64,000 nucleotides of DNA from Viscum album (taxonomy: Eukaryota > Streptophyta > Magnoliopsida > Santalales > Viscaceae): NCBI GenBank assembly GCA_963277665.1, contig OY728136.1:1976742576-1976806575 (forward strand). The letters are read 5' to 3'. How positions within the stretch are numbered: position 1 is the stretch's first letter; each line of letters begins with the position of its first letter. Positions 1 through 12,689 of the stretch are shown here, one piece after another. The notes beneath the pieces were generated by a model. It was not told the origin of the DNA and ran no database searches. It worked only from the letters and a program-made list of their open reading frames with translations. The position numbers and the translations under genes are program-made.

Positions 1-3000
1 GTGTATGTTACAATCTTATAAAGGATAATTCATTATGAAAAGTATATCTTGTAATACTAATGAATTTGATTTAAAATAAAATGGATCTGAATTTTAGTTG
101 TTTAACATTTAATAATATTTTATTTCTAAATAGTTTTATAACATATTTCAACATAATAAAAACATTAATTATAGATTAAAATTGTTTCATCATCATAAAA
201 CATGACTTTATGATTAATTTTTAATAGAACGATATTAATGCAGTAAAATTCTTAAATTATCATAGGAATAACATATGTTTTTTATGTTTGAAAAAGTATT
301 CACTATGTTTGAGAAACCCCTTAATAAGTATCAAATTATTTGGGAAATTTAATAAGGGAGTATATATTCTTTCAAAAAGTATAGATAAATTTTTTCAATG
401 GATCCAAAAACATTATTTATATTCTAGATTATTGAATGTACACCCTTCTCCACTCATATACTCAATATGATTAGGTATATTAATTTATTAGAGAGACCAT
501 GGTTTTATTTGAAGGAATGAACATTCTAAAATAAAAATTCTATATTAATTAGTATATAGGTTTGAAAATATGGAATAATTCAATAAATGGGTTAAAATAT
601 TTTTATAGTGTTGTGGATAGTTTAATTGGAATTTAGTTGTCAAAGAACTACTAATATGATAACATTATTGGAGGTTAAATATTTAAGCTATTAGACAAAC
701 ATTTTAGTTTCCAATAGTAAACCTTATTCATTGAGTCCAAAATAATTTTTTTTCATAGGATTGATGGTTTTTCATTATGTCAAGCATAGATAATGGATAA
801 AAAAAATTCACAAAATATCTGAAATGTTTTAAGAAACTAAATTATGATTCTGATGCATATATTAATGATATAGAATTAAATTCGTTTATTTAGAAGGGTG
901 TATGATATTAACTGCATGTTATTAAATATTTTAAATATATATGAGTTTATAACAGAATTGATATTGATTATTTTAGATTTAAATATATATTCAAGTGATA
1001 ATGGAAAGGGTATTTCCATTAAATAGGTAGATTCCTTAAATTAAATCAAATATCATATGAATATCAAATAAAGGATATGTATTTTCAACTTATTTCTCTT
1101 ATTGTGTTGATAATTTATTTACAAGTAAAATAAAATTGTGACTTTGGTACACATATTTTGGTTTTTATCATATTATATAACATGTTTTAAAGGCATATAA
1201 GGATTAATATTTTTATCTCGATAAAATAATTTACCCATGTTGTTTTTTAAAATATGATGGATATGATACCACTCCATTGGTGTAATATTTTGAAGAATAA
1301 AATACCCTCTATAGAGTAGTGATCCAGACACAAATAACATCGTATAAGATATGATTACTAATAGTTACTTTGTTAAACATTTTCATAATGAAAAATTATT
1401 TTCATCTCATAACATAAAGAAGCTTGTATCCTGTAAAAATATTTTCAAAAAAATGTATTTTGAAAGATGAAAATGGGAATATATTTTTGAAGTGTGGCCT
1501 ATAAATCAGAAGAATAATATTTTTAAACTGTTCCACATGACATCCAAAATTATTTTCTGATGTGTCGGTAAAAAATTAAAATAATTTTTATATGTGAATT
1601 TAAATTTACCATAAAATGATATGATAGAAATACATTTTGTGGAAATGTTCAAAACAAGGGGATAAGAAACATTAAAGGAGTTAATAAACAAGAAAAATTA
1701 AAGTTATAACCTCTGATGTAATGGATTTAAAAAACATTTGATATTATGTTTTAATAATTAATCATTGGGATTAGCAATACTAATATCAAAATTATTAAAA
1801 ACATTATACATAGATATTATATAATAATGTAATTTAGTGGGTGGATTATTCATACAATAACAAAGATATATGATCAAAGATACATATATGTGTAATTTTT
1901 TCATATAAAAATAGAACTTTTTTAGATATAAGGTCTCTCTAGTGGTTTACCATTTGATATACTATTAAAATAAAACTTATATTTGTTTTTTTTAATATTC
2001 TGAAATGATTTTAGGAATATAAAATGTGTAGTGTTTCATAAAAGGAACTATTCAATCAATATTATTACATATTGGTTATATTTATTACATTATGAATATT
2101 TATAACAAATGTTAAAAATTATTGAATTTAAGTGATATCAAATTAATGTTCATCATAAATTGATATAGGTTATGATGGAATTTGTAGATTATCATGTGTT
2201 TGAATTCATATAAAGATATTTGATTCACTAAAAATGAACAAAAGGGTTTTGTGCACTGAATCACCCACTACATGCACCACATAGAGTGTCATACATTTTA
2301 TATTTGGAATAAAACGGGTAAATATTTCCTATTTATTTCTCATACCATATGTTCTCATGATACCTATCAAGATAACCCTCATACTTTAATACATATCATA
2401 TTTTTCCCTTATGGGTTACTTAATCAGTGAGTGTTTAGACAGGTTCTTAACCATGTTATCCATTAAGGTTCAACCAATATGAAATTTCTCATCACATATG
2501 TTGACTAAAAAAATGGGCTCTCAATTGATATAAACAACAGAATTTTATGACCATACCAATATAAAGTACATGTGATCTCTTATCTTTTTGAGTGATGAAC
2601 ATTGGATGTTCACATCTATCTTAGAGAATGATGTGTGATGTGTAAATAAATTTAATTGTTATATAATAGGAAAATTGATAATTCATGAGTAGGGTGTATG
2701 GGACTGTATTAATCTATGTCTTCTAGACACTAAATTTGTAACACATATATTTATATATTATACATCTAAAGGAAACATGTATAATGATATACGTGTTTGG
2801 TACATATCACAATAGATCAATTTTTAGGTTAAAAAGGAAGAACTATTTTCTAAAGGATTATCTTTTCCTAAAATTTAAAATTAATAAAGTCATCATTTTT
2901 AGGGATATAAATGCCTTTGTAGATAAAATTTAGGGTTGTGTCAATCATAAATAGCTTTTTCTATAATGTGTTTCTCAAAATCTTTGAGAGCTACCCAAAA

Positions 3001-4955
3001 CTATTTTTGGATGATATCCTAAATTAGTGTAGGATGTACATTCACAAGTTATTCATTTGATGTGAAATGTTTCTGAAATCATTGATACTTGTTCGAAAAT
3101 ATGTTTTTAAATATTTCCATTATTATTTTTCTAATATATCGAAGGAAGTTTTTGATTTTATTTAATTATTTTTTAAGTATAATTGGACATAAAGAAAAAG
3201 TTTGACAAATATTGGTGCCTTTAGTATAAGTTAGAGATAGATAGAAATATAATACCATTAATTGGTGGTGTTAAATACATTATGGTGTGATCTATGGTAA
3301 ACCACAATGTATTAAAGGTTGTATAATTATGGATTTATGCATGGAAATGAATGTTTAATTTGATAATTCAGGATTTCAATTATATATTCTATATAAGATA
3401 TCATTTTCATTTTCATCATCATGTGATAAGGATTTTGAGGAGTTTGAATAGATTAATAACGTATTAAAACATTAAATAAATTAATCATAATAATTAGTAG
3501 TCCCTTACATGTTATCAAGGACCTATAAAATGCCTCATTGATAGATGAATTATTTAAAAATATTTGGATTCGAATTAGGGTCCATGGAAGGCTATATAGA
3601 TAGAATTATTTTCTTTTTGATATGTGTAATTTGATTATACTATTCATACTTTGAAATCAAATTTAACTACATCACTCATTATATGTCATTTTCATTCAGC
3701 ATTTAATCAACGGTTCTAGTAGACCTTTACTGTACGTAGGTCCTTCCAATGTGTTGGGCTATTCAAACAACACATAGATTCCATATGTGGGAGTATTTAA
3801 CTAGTTTCTACTTAGTGATCCCTATTAGGAACTTGTGAAAAAATATTAAAGATATAAAATCATTAAAGGAAGGATAATAATTATTCATTTGTTATATTAT
3901 ATTTAAATAAATAAAAAAATCATTTAAAAATAGGTTTTGATTGATTATTTATATAGTATTTGGTGAAGGGTTGACCCTTCTAAAACACCCTAGTTTCACC
4001 AACTATGAGTTATCATGATCAGTTAGGAATATAAAATGAGGATATTAAATGTTTTTTTTCAGTCCTATATAATTAGTCTAAAGAGTAAAATGATTCATCA
4101 TTAGTGATCAAAAAATAAAAAATATTTATAACATAGGTTCTATTGTTAGATTATTTTAACATTTAGGAATAATAAAATAGGGAGTGTTTATAAAATTATA
4201 ATTCTTCAAATATCATCCTTGATTCCAGAATAAGATGTTTAAGACTGTGATCCAGTGTCACATCATTCATGATTGAGAAAATTGTATATTCTAACTACCA
4301 TTTTTCATTATTTAATACCATGTGTTTACGTGTTTTTGGATTGAAGGGTGTTGTTCTAAAGAATTTTAATATTTATACTGCATGTGGATTACCCCTAGTG
4401 GGGATATATTTTTATCAACAATATATCTTCATCATGATCATGTAATAATGTATTGGAATAATCAGTTTAAATATAAAATTCATATAATCTTTATTTATAT
4501 TTATTTACTTCAAATGAATGAATGAGTTTTATGGTATAACATGTTTTTTGTTTTTTCCCTCAAAATTTGGAGAGAATATTATTCCTATGAAGACCTTTAG
4601 TGGTATTGTAAAAAAATTAATATCATTTTCATTAATAATTTAATTTTGTTAAGAAATTGGTAAAATGAGTTTTTTAGAACCAAATGTGTTTCATTAATAA
4701 TCATTATACTTCTTGAATACATTAAAAACCACTGTTTCATTCGAATAACAAATAAAATGGTTTTATAAATATTTTTAAACTCGGAAATAATTTAGAAAAC
4801 ACCGGTGTGGAAATTTTTTCTGAAAAATAAATAAATAAATTTAATTTTATGATGTCATTTTGGCTTAAAATACTCATAGTTAGCATAAAAATGCTACTTT
4901 CAAGAAAACAACAATGTGGAAAATAAGACCACATCATGATTTAATATTTATGATT
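1..4955. other. A+T-rich DNA, no gene recognised
   Basis: No open frame in this stretch exceeds about 66 codons, and none resembles a known family. I looked on both strands for the reverse transcriptase, integrase and gag motifs that are readable elsewhere in the window and found none. It may be a strongly decayed retroelement interior or other intergenic repeat, but I cannot support a family. The only discrete structure I noted is a small nested inverted repeat near 3961-4001. Confidence 0.5.
3961..4001. repeat. Small nested inverted repeat
   Basis: The outer arms TGGTGA (3961-3966) and TCACCA (3996-4001) enclose an inner perfect inverted repeat, AAGGGT then TG then ACCCTT (3966-3979). The DNA could fold into a small cruciform. 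Its right half, taaaacaccctag from 3981, resembles an LTR edge, but no LTR body follows that I can align. Function unknown. Confidence 0.4.
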
Positions 4956-5874
4956 TTTAAAACCCAAATATTTTTGTATATGTTTCCCAAAAAGATAAAT
5001 AATTAATAAAATCGACTATATTATATGAAAAATGAATTAACACTAATTTTGATATATTTTAAAATAAAATATAAACTCTAATACAATATAAGAATAAAAT
5101 TTGAAATCTCATTCTGAAAATTAAAATAAAATAAAACATCAAGTATATTAAAATATAATTTCTATGCTCTATTTTAGTATTATTATTCTTTTAAAGAATA
5201 TTTAAGTTTTTTATAATACCTATGAATTAAATATATTTATTTTTTAAATGATAAATAATTAATGGGATGTGATTAAAATCATTTATCATTCAAAGGACCT
5301 ATTTTTATGAATTGTATTTTTTTTATATTTTGAAATTTTATAATAATAAACTAAATTGATCTATTTTTAATGATAAATTAAATGAAATTTATTGATAATA
5401 TATATAAACCAATTATTAATGATTTAATTATTTTTATGTGGCAAGAAAAAATGAATAAATTTTCATTATGCTTAAAAAATAAATTTTTATTAAAATTGTT
5501 TTTCTACCTTATATGTTACAATATTTACCATAATTTTTCATAGTTTTAGAAATTAAATATATTAGTATGTATTTAATATTTATAATAATCATTTAAAATT
5601 ATGAAATAAAGTATTTTTTATTTTTTTCATAAAATGATACAATTGTATGAATTAGTCACTACTGTAAAGATTAAATGTGGTTAAAAGTATTGAATAGATA
5701 GTTAATGTCCCGAAATATCCAAAAAACATCTCCCAATTTTTGTGTGAGGAATTTATAAAAAAATAATGTAAATAATACACGTTTATCTTCAATATGGGGT
5801 CAAATTTTATTTAATAATGCATTTATTTATATACTAATAAATAAATATTTATCAAAATTTCCCCCCCTCTCACC

Positions 5875-5881
5875 TATAAAG
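5875..5881 (+). promoter_or_regulatory. TATA box of LTR-like copy D-left
   Basis: TATAAAG is preceded by a CT-rich run (ccccccctctcacc) and followed by GGGACCCC. This is the same arrangement as the TATAAAAGGG boxes on the minus strand of the A and B LTRs. The matching site in D-right is TATAATG at 56361. It is probably the RNA polymerase II core promoter of a retroelement LTR; present activity is unknown. Confidence 0.5.
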
Positions 5882-6220
5882 GGACCCCTTAACCACCACA
5901 CTTTTCCCCACTCTTGAATCCTTTTAGAATGAAAAAATCTACAAAAACACCTCCCTAGACATATTTATAACATTCCATAGTTCTTTTCACTATATAAGAA
6001 AAATCTTTTCCGGCATAAGGAGTGGTTTAAAGTAGGATATCAGAAGAGATATGTAATACTTATAATAGAGTTATTTCAATTTTATTTCTTCTTCCATAAA
6101 ATAAACATAAAGTATTTGTATAATAATATAATGAAATTATTATACTTAGTATAATAAATGTTATTATGGTTATGAAAAAATCCTTATCTTCCATCCTCCC
6201 ATCCATTAGGGAAAGAAAAT

Positions 6221-6257
6221 GTTACCCGTGTTATGGTCGAACAACCACCTCCATGAA
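6221..6257 (+). promoter_or_regulatory. Decayed copy of the paired LTR box (D-left)
   Basis: The tract around ggtcgaacaaccacctcc reads like the reverse complement of the gagacggta plus cgtacg box found twice in each A, B and C LTR. The equivalent in D-right is at 56705-56743. It lies downstream of the TATA box, as in the other LTRs. The match is partial and the role unknown. Confidence 0.35.
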
Positions 6258-7110
6258 TAACATATTTCATTTTTCTTATCCCAACGTTTTAGACATGAAT
6301 ATAAATGAGTATTTGATGAATAAAAATTATATTTATTAAATTATTAAGATCCCACAATGTAAAATTATGTATTATATTTAATATATTAATAATAATGTTT
6401 CAATACTAAGATTACCACCTAAACTAATCTTACCAACACATATCTCATATTTCGAATATAGTATGGATAAAAAATTTAACTTTATATATCTCTTCCTAGA
6501 TAAATTATAAATAACATACATCTATAAAATTATAAAGAAGATGTTAGTTTTTTAACTCTTGGGAATAGTTAACATACTCAAGTAGTTTTGGATTAATTAA
6601 CTAAACAACCATAAGTAATTAATGGGGGGAAAACTATTGAAAAAATTAATTAATTATGATAATAAATAGATCATAAAAATAAAATTAGATTTAAATTTTC
6701 CTAAATATAGTATTTAATTAACTTCTTTTTATTCCGGAGGTAAGACGCATACCCCAAGAAATTCATGATTTGATGTTAGGGTTCATTGTAATAATTTCAA
6801 TTCCTTGAGACATGTTTCTTTTTATAAATTAATAAATTTTCATATGGTGTTAATAATACCCTATTGAATTAATATATCATAAATAAAAAGTTATTATTGG
6901 GAGTTTCACATTAATTTAATCTCTTATTAAATATTTTCCTTCAATTCATTAACTCTGTACTAAGGATTGATGTTAAATTAATTTACTTTCATTATGTCAT
7001 AAAAAATATTCTCAAAATTTTTACATATAAGTTTGGTTTCTTCCATCCTATTAATTAATTATATTTTATTACCTTCTTTTTTGGGTTTTAAAACACTTCT
7101 CCAAATTTCA

Positions 7111-7924
7111 CCTCCAATTGGATCACAATTTTTTCAAATGGTTTCTTTAATGTAGAATCATCATTATCTTTTTTTAATGTTCAGAATCTCTCTCACACAT
7201 GATTGTATTCATTATATAGCTTCAATATTCTTATTATAAGAATAAATTATTTTTTAATATCATTTTCAATTATCTAGGAATTTATTTTAATAATATTAAA
7301 TGTTTTCTTTTAATGTTTTCTTCATGAGTCTTTATTTATTTTTTTTTACAAAACTGTCAAAAGAATTTAATTTTTAATTTTAGCCATATCAATGACCTTT
7401 TTCAATTTACTAAAAAAATTATTAATAAATACATCAATTCAGGTTTCCATGGTATTTTAAAAGGGTTATTAATCCAATTTTTATGTGAATTTTTCATTTT
7501 AAAAATTGAACATTATTTTTGTAAAAGAATTAGTAATGGGATATTATTCCACTTATGTATATTTTTATCATCCAACATGTATTTTATATTATTAACTATA
7601 TTTTTTATGTTTTAAAATTTTTAATTATTTTAAAATTAAGGTTTTCAGGTCCTCTTTACACAACCTGTAAGGTATATTTATTGGTGACATGGAAATTTCA
7701 TTTTAACAGTCATGTTATAAAGGAATTATGAAATCTATTTTTATAATTTTGGTTCTATTTTATTCTAAAACCCTAAAATATTAATATCATTTAGAGTTAT
7801 GTATCATTTATTACCTTAAAAATTATTTTATAAATTTATTGTGCATACTCATCTTGTTCATGAAGGTAATGTTCTCTATCACTCTTCATCTATCTCATGA
7901 ATTTAATTTCCTTCTTTAGAACAC
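7111..7924. other. A+T-rich stretch, no gene recognised
   Basis: This may be the tail of LTR-like copy D-left, but the alignment with D-right becomes unconvincing after about 7110. No coding frame, TATA box or inverted repeat stands out. Confidence 0.4.
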
Positions 7925-8000
7925 GAGCATCACCCTAGTTGGTGACGTCTCTCTATGTGCATCCACAAGACCCAGGTTCAATACCAGGCAGAGGCATAAT
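7925..8000 (+). mobile_element. tRNA-like head of a probable SINE
   Basis: An RNA polymerase III type internal promoter is visible. An A-box-like sequence ends in CCTAGTTGG (7931-7942, two mismatches to consensus), and a B box GGTTCAATACC (7975-7985) fits the GGTTCRANNCC consensus at every position. The 32 bp between the boxes is normal for a tRNA. The flanking bases do not form good acceptor or T-arm stems, so this is not a functional tRNA gene. A tRNA-derived SINE head is the best reading. I could not find a poly(A) or poly(T) tail or target-site duplication, so the 3' limit is unknown. Confidence 0.5.
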
Positions 8001-8640
8001 TTTGGGATACTATAGAAGGCACTGTAGTAGTACTGTAGTAGGTATTGTTCGGCACTGCAGCAGCCAGAACTATTCACCTTGGGCGACTAGTTTGGGCTTG
8101 GAGTCCTTAAGACCTTCGGGCCACCCAAGCCTTTGGGTTAGTAAGGCTTTAGGGCCACCTCATGGCCTTTGTGCCACCTCAAGCCCTTTTGGGCCACATG
8201 ATTTACAATTTCACATACATATTCTACAAGGAACCGCTCCAGAGGAGGAAAGAGCAGGGAACATCCACCAGAGTAGGGCTAAGATGAAATGTGAAGAATG
8301 AGAGGGTATGGCATTTTCCATTGGTACCGTGGATGTGCACCTTTTCAAATAGACATACTAGATGAACATTCCTTTAAAGGTGGATAACTAATCATGATGA
8401 AGATGCTGGGGAGGAGATGCTTCAAGTACTCATAATCTGAATGATTTCTTTAAGACCTACTTGTCATGTAATGTCTCTAAGCCTACGGGCAATGTAAGTA
8501 CTAAGCCTAGGGCCATGTATGGGTTCCCCTATATCCCTTGAATGGGGGGTTATCAGAAAATCAATAAAAAAGAAGGCCATTGGGATATTCAGTCAGTCTT
8601 AATGTCAATATTATTTAATTTCATGGATACATTCTCTAGA
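8001..8640 (+). other. G+C-richer island, possible SINE body or LTR remnant
   Basis: This stretch is clearly richer in G+C than its surroundings and directly follows the tRNA-like head. It holds near-repeats of ctgtagtag (about 8018-8042), a short tandem repeat (8111-8200), and a promoter-like or polyadenylation-like part (cctatatccc at 8528, aatcaataaaaaag at about 8560). A 120-codon open frame covers 7939-8301, but its protein is low-complexity translation of the tandem repeat and resembles nothing known. It ends about where the left LTR of element C begins. Confidence 0.4.
8111..8200 (+). repeat. Imperfect tandem repeat, about 18-bp unit, five copies
   Basis: Five diverged units follow the pattern cctttgggccacctcaag, starting near 8111, 8129, 8145, 8164 and 8183. 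The second unit is the most altered. No other tandem array of this kind was seen in the window. It may be internal duplication within a short interspersed element. Confidence 0.6.
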
Positions 8641-11061
8641 AACTCTAATTCAAGTAACCTAGAGCTTATAGTTACTTCATCTCAGTGGCATAGACAAAGG
8701 GGATCTAATCCCAAAGGACTGATTAGTCTCGTAGTCTTGGAGAACCCAATACACACATTATACCCATTTGACTTCAGTAATATAAAAAAAACAAAAATAT
8801 AAAATAATAAACATTCATGAAATAAGTTAATATATTTAATCGTCATATCCTCGGTAAAGGTAAATTATAATGGTGATCCCAAATTCTCAATAAGGGTTAT
8901 ATACCGTGGATGCTTCCATGAATTAATAAGATGTAATCAATAGGACAAGGAAGGTTACTAAAATGAAATTCCATGTAATAAAAACTTTAAAATGTGATGA
9001 ATCCATGTAAATTATTAATGAAATAATCTCATGGATAATCCAAATTGAATTTTTAATGATGAAAATTAATAATATTATATGTCATCAACTCATAAATCAT
9101 GAAATCTATAACTTCATGACATTTTTTCAAGATATTTAATCTATGGGAAGGTATATACCAAAGACCAATTTAATAACTTTTAAAAATTGATTTATCTCTT
9201 GATACTTGTCGATGAATCAATGTAATATTTTTAACCATGAACCATTATTCACTTTAGTTTCTATTCATTATACATATATTGAGTGATCAATTGATATCAA
9301 AAATAATATTCTTTATAAATAAATGACTGTAATGATTAAATGAGATATACTTATCAACATTTCCTCTAGTCAATCAAATAACATTATAAATAAAAAAAAT
9401 TATATAAAAATGATATACAGTTTAAGATATAATCATATCAATGATACAATGAATATGAATATTTTAGAGAAATTTAATATTCAATCATCACATTAAAGTT
9501 TACATTTCAAGAGAATGTTAATGACCAAAAAATTAATAAGAGATAATATATTTCCGTCAATTAATTGGGAATATGAAGAGTTTTATAAAATCATGTCATT
9601 TAGAAAATTAATTAAAATTGAGGTCAAATATTAAAATAATATTTCATTAAATTTTTTTCTTTGTACAAAAATTTAAATTTTATTCACTAAATCTAAATAT
9701 CATAAAATGTAAATTGTACTGTAAAAATTCAATAATGAAATATACATAAACAACTTTCCATTTAAATTTGTATAATGATTGGTGAAAAGGATCTTTTAAT
9801 AAAATAATAGAATGATTCCATTAATTACTTTTAAAATTAAATTTTATCTCAAAATTACCTTGATAAATCATTTTATTGATAAAATGTCCTTTTAAAACAA
9901 TTTTGAAAAATATGTACTTTGAAGAAAAATATACCAAATTAAAATAGAAATAAAATTGGTATTAAGTTTAAAAATATATTTCCTTCAACCAAGTTCAAAA
10001 TAGAGGAAAATTTTGAATGAAAATTTTAAAACCATTAAATATTCATAAGATAAAAAAGATATGGATTTTATGAAGGGTGTATCATAGGATTACTTCAATT
10101 AAATTTAAGTCAATCCCAAAAATAAAATTGAAAAATAAATCCTTATCTATTTTGTAATTTTCAAATTGTAACCTATTAAAAGAATAATTATTTATGAAAC
10201 AAAAATAATTATGAATAAATTTTTATTCATGTTAAATATATCAAATATTTAGTATATAAACCACCTAAAAGTCAATACGTGCATAATATCAAATATGCTT
10301 TAATGGAATAGAAATTGAGACTAAATCGTTTATAATGATAATAATATTGTAGTGAGAATTAATAAATGAATTTATTATTTGTATCAAATTAAAATCCACA
10401 TAAATTTTTTTTAAATACAATATAAAATTCTCAATGTTCATTTTACACATAATCCTAACATATTAAAGTCAGTGAAGAAGTAATATTACCGAATGATAAT
10501 AAATTATGTAATGTAACCCCTTACCAATTTGTAACATTTTATCCATTACCCAAGGATGAAATAATTTGAATGGTATCTTAAAATAACCTGAATTATGAAG
10601 GATTAAAGATGTAACATTAATAATGTAATTATATACACCATATAACAAAATTAGGTGTTTAACAATAAAATATACCTCAGTGAAGGAAAATTGGGACAAA
10701 ATCTATTTCTTCATGTATATCTTTCGTATAATGATTTCTGAAATTTGGTATAATTGTTTTAAATAAGAAATTAATTTATAATATAACTATATAAATAATT
10801 ATAATATCATATATGATATTCTTACAAAATATTATTACAAATTTTCTAATTATATTTTATTATTACAATTGTTTCAGTAGTTATCTTCTTTGTTTTCTCA
10901 TTATTATTTAGTCTTCGAAGTTCTTATTATTTTATATCAGATATAGTAAAATATTATGTAAAATTATATTAATGTTATATACTTTAAACTTATTTCTTTA
11001 GATACAATTTTTGATTCATTCTTGAAATTTTTAACAAGAAAATTAAATTCATCACTTTGTC

Positions 11062-11283
11062 GAGATGGTAGGTCATACATATGCATCAGTGACGTTGTAA
11101 TTTCAATAATGGTTAAAAGGGTAGAGATATAGATTATATATTAAAATTTTAAAATCAATATGATGTCATTAGTATCTAATATATTCATTGTTTACATCAT
11201 TATGACTATCCATGTGAGTCGGTGATGGAAAAAAAATTATATGCATTCACGAGGTGGTAATCCACCGTACACATAAGTGATGG
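11062..11283 (-). promoter_or_regulatory. Paired G+C-rich boxes in left LTR of C
   Basis: The first box core is gagatggta at 11062, followed by catacatatgcatcagtgac. The second core is gaggtggta at 11251, followed by ccgtacacataagtgatgg. Core-to-core spacing is 189 bp. The same pair occurs in every A, B and C LTR. Function unknown. Confidence 0.65.
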
Positions 11284-11620
11284 ATTTGTTTCAAATTTTA
11301 TGGGGAACTAGATAGATAAATAATATGAAATAATAAAAATAAAATTTAATTAAATTGGTTATATTGGTCTTATTTTATTTTAATTTTTATTACATAGTTA
11401 ATGTTGGTAAAAGGCAAATAAAAAAAGGAAATATCTTGTTGAAGATGATTACCTACTATTATAAATACCTCCTTTGGATATTTTATGATAAACCATTGGC
11501 TGGTATTTGGGGAAGACCAAAATATATATAACATGTATAAATATTTTGGGGAGATATTTTGGTAGTTTATATTTGAGATATGTGGATTGAGAGGTGTTAA
11601 TAGGTGAGGGGAAAAGGTGT

Positions 11621-11630
11621 CCTTTTATAT
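11621..11630 (-). promoter_or_regulatory. TATA box of left LTR of C
   Basis: On the minus strand the sequence reads ATATAAAAGG followed by ACACC. It lies about 340 bp upstream, in element orientation, of the nearer paired box. It matches the boxes at 30718, 33158, 42074 and 50818. Confidence 0.55.
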
Positions 11631-11884
11631 TTGGAGTGGCGCACTTGTAATTTTTCATAGGATTAAAATACATTCAAGTCACATTATTGAAAAAATGGAA
11701 CCAAATGGATTGTATTTTAATTTAATAAGGTTATGGTCAAAATAAAACCCAAAATAGGGTTTATAAAGTATTTAACCCTTATCATTTTAGTTTAACCCCC
11801 ATAATCTTGTTTTAACCATAATCATGGGGAATTATTTTTACATTTTTATTATTAATTTGGAAAAATGTATAGGTGTTCATATTA

Positions 11885-11908
11885 ATATATATATATATAT
11901 ATATATAT
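11885..11908. repeat. (AT)12 microsatellite
   Basis: Twelve uninterrupted AT units lie inside the left LTR of C. A shorter run of nine units lies at 25113-25130 inside the left LTR of A. Confidence 0.95.
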
Positions 11909-12515
11909 TAGATATATAAAATCCATTTTATCAAATTAAATTCATCAAATTTTCATAATGTCATTTTAAAAAAAAGAGATAAATTTGTGGAAAATTTGTT
12001 TCTCAAAGAATATTTTTGTAATGAATAATATGATCGTACATTAACAATATTAATAGTAATGATAATTATTATATATTAAATTCATATAGTTAGATACATA
12101 ATCTTGAAATTTCATTTAATTCATTCATAATTAATTATTACATAATAAAAATTGAAATATGTTATTCTATTAAAAAAATTATTCCTTAAAAAGTAACATT
12201 TTTAACTCAAAATGATCATATCCTTATTCATGTAAAATTTGGAGTAAATAAATGGTTAATTTTACATATCATTTAAAATTATTATATATAATATTATAAA
12301 TATTTTAATGTTACATTTTCAATTATATACATTATTTTATTTCTTATTTAAAAGTTTAATATCAAATTCTTGGACTATTTTAAAATTATGTTCCAAATTG
12401 AGATTCATCCTATAAAATTAGAATTATTATTCCATAAAAAATTAAAATATGTTTTTTATTATAGTTTTATTAAAATAAAATGTTCAACTACTATAATTGA
12501 ATATCATGTGATACA

Positions 12516-12527
12516 TTCTTTCCTCTT
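12516..12527 (-). promoter_or_regulatory. Polypurine tract of element C
   Basis: The plus strand reads ttctttcctctt directly beside the LTR edge, so the minus strand is a purine run, AAGAGGAAAGAA. This is the expected second-strand priming site next to the 3' LTR. Confidence 0.7.
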
Positions 12528-12689
12528 ACAAAAAAATCCCTTGAAATTTTCAGGGATATTACATTCTAATCATATGTGGGTGGTTCCCATTCATGAAAAA
12601 CTATGGTACCCACATTTATTCCTCTATTTTATTATTCCTATAATGTAACATTACTATAAAATTCATCTGATTCCTCTATAATTTTCCTC

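Larger units (their letters stand above)
4956..7110 (+). repeat. LTR-like sequence D-left (plus orientation)
   Basis: This stretch aligns by eye, with many differences, to 55366-57510. Shared landmarks are an AACCCAAAT-type start, a TATA box with downstream C-rich sequence (5875 and 56361), a ttatggtcgaac box (6232 and 56717), and a tccttcaattcatta block (about 6940 and 57350). The start resembles the TGTAACACCCAA edge of the A-family LTR read on the minus strand, and the order TATA then paired-box relic matches the A, B and C LTRs in the opposite orientation. I read it as a diverged LTR whose 3' end I cannot place. The start is uncertain by about 25 bp. Confidence 0.5.
8641..12515 (-). repeat. 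Left LTR of element C (3' LTR)
   Basis: The right edge is precise: tgtgataca ends at 12515 and is followed at once by a pyrimidine-rich tract, the complement of the polypurine tract. Alignment with 17686-20743 is clear at 10241-10480 against 19300-19540, at the paired boxes, and at ggcgcacttgt against ggcatacttgt (about 11640 and 20697). The tail (12310-12515) aligns with 53385-53591. The left edge near 8641 is inferred from the alignment (for example the tacccattt block near 8760 against 17810) and could be off by tens of bases. Open frames inside it (such as 10469-10699 and 12370-12648) are chance frames. Confidence 0.75.

Noticed and set aside
3981..4955. An LTR starting at taaaacaccctag
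   Set aside because: After the first 25 bp no alignment with the A, B, C or D LTRs could be sustained.
7921..8000. Functional tRNA gene
   Set aside because: A and B boxes are present, but acceptor, anticodon and T stems do not pair.
7939..8301. 120-codon plus-strand frame as a gene
   Set aside because: It spans the tRNA-like box and the tandem repeat; the product is repeat-derived low-complexity sequence without homology that I recognise.
12370..12648. 92-codon plus-strand frame
   Set aside because: It runs across the LTR edge and polypurine tract of element C on the antisense strand and has no recognisable domain.
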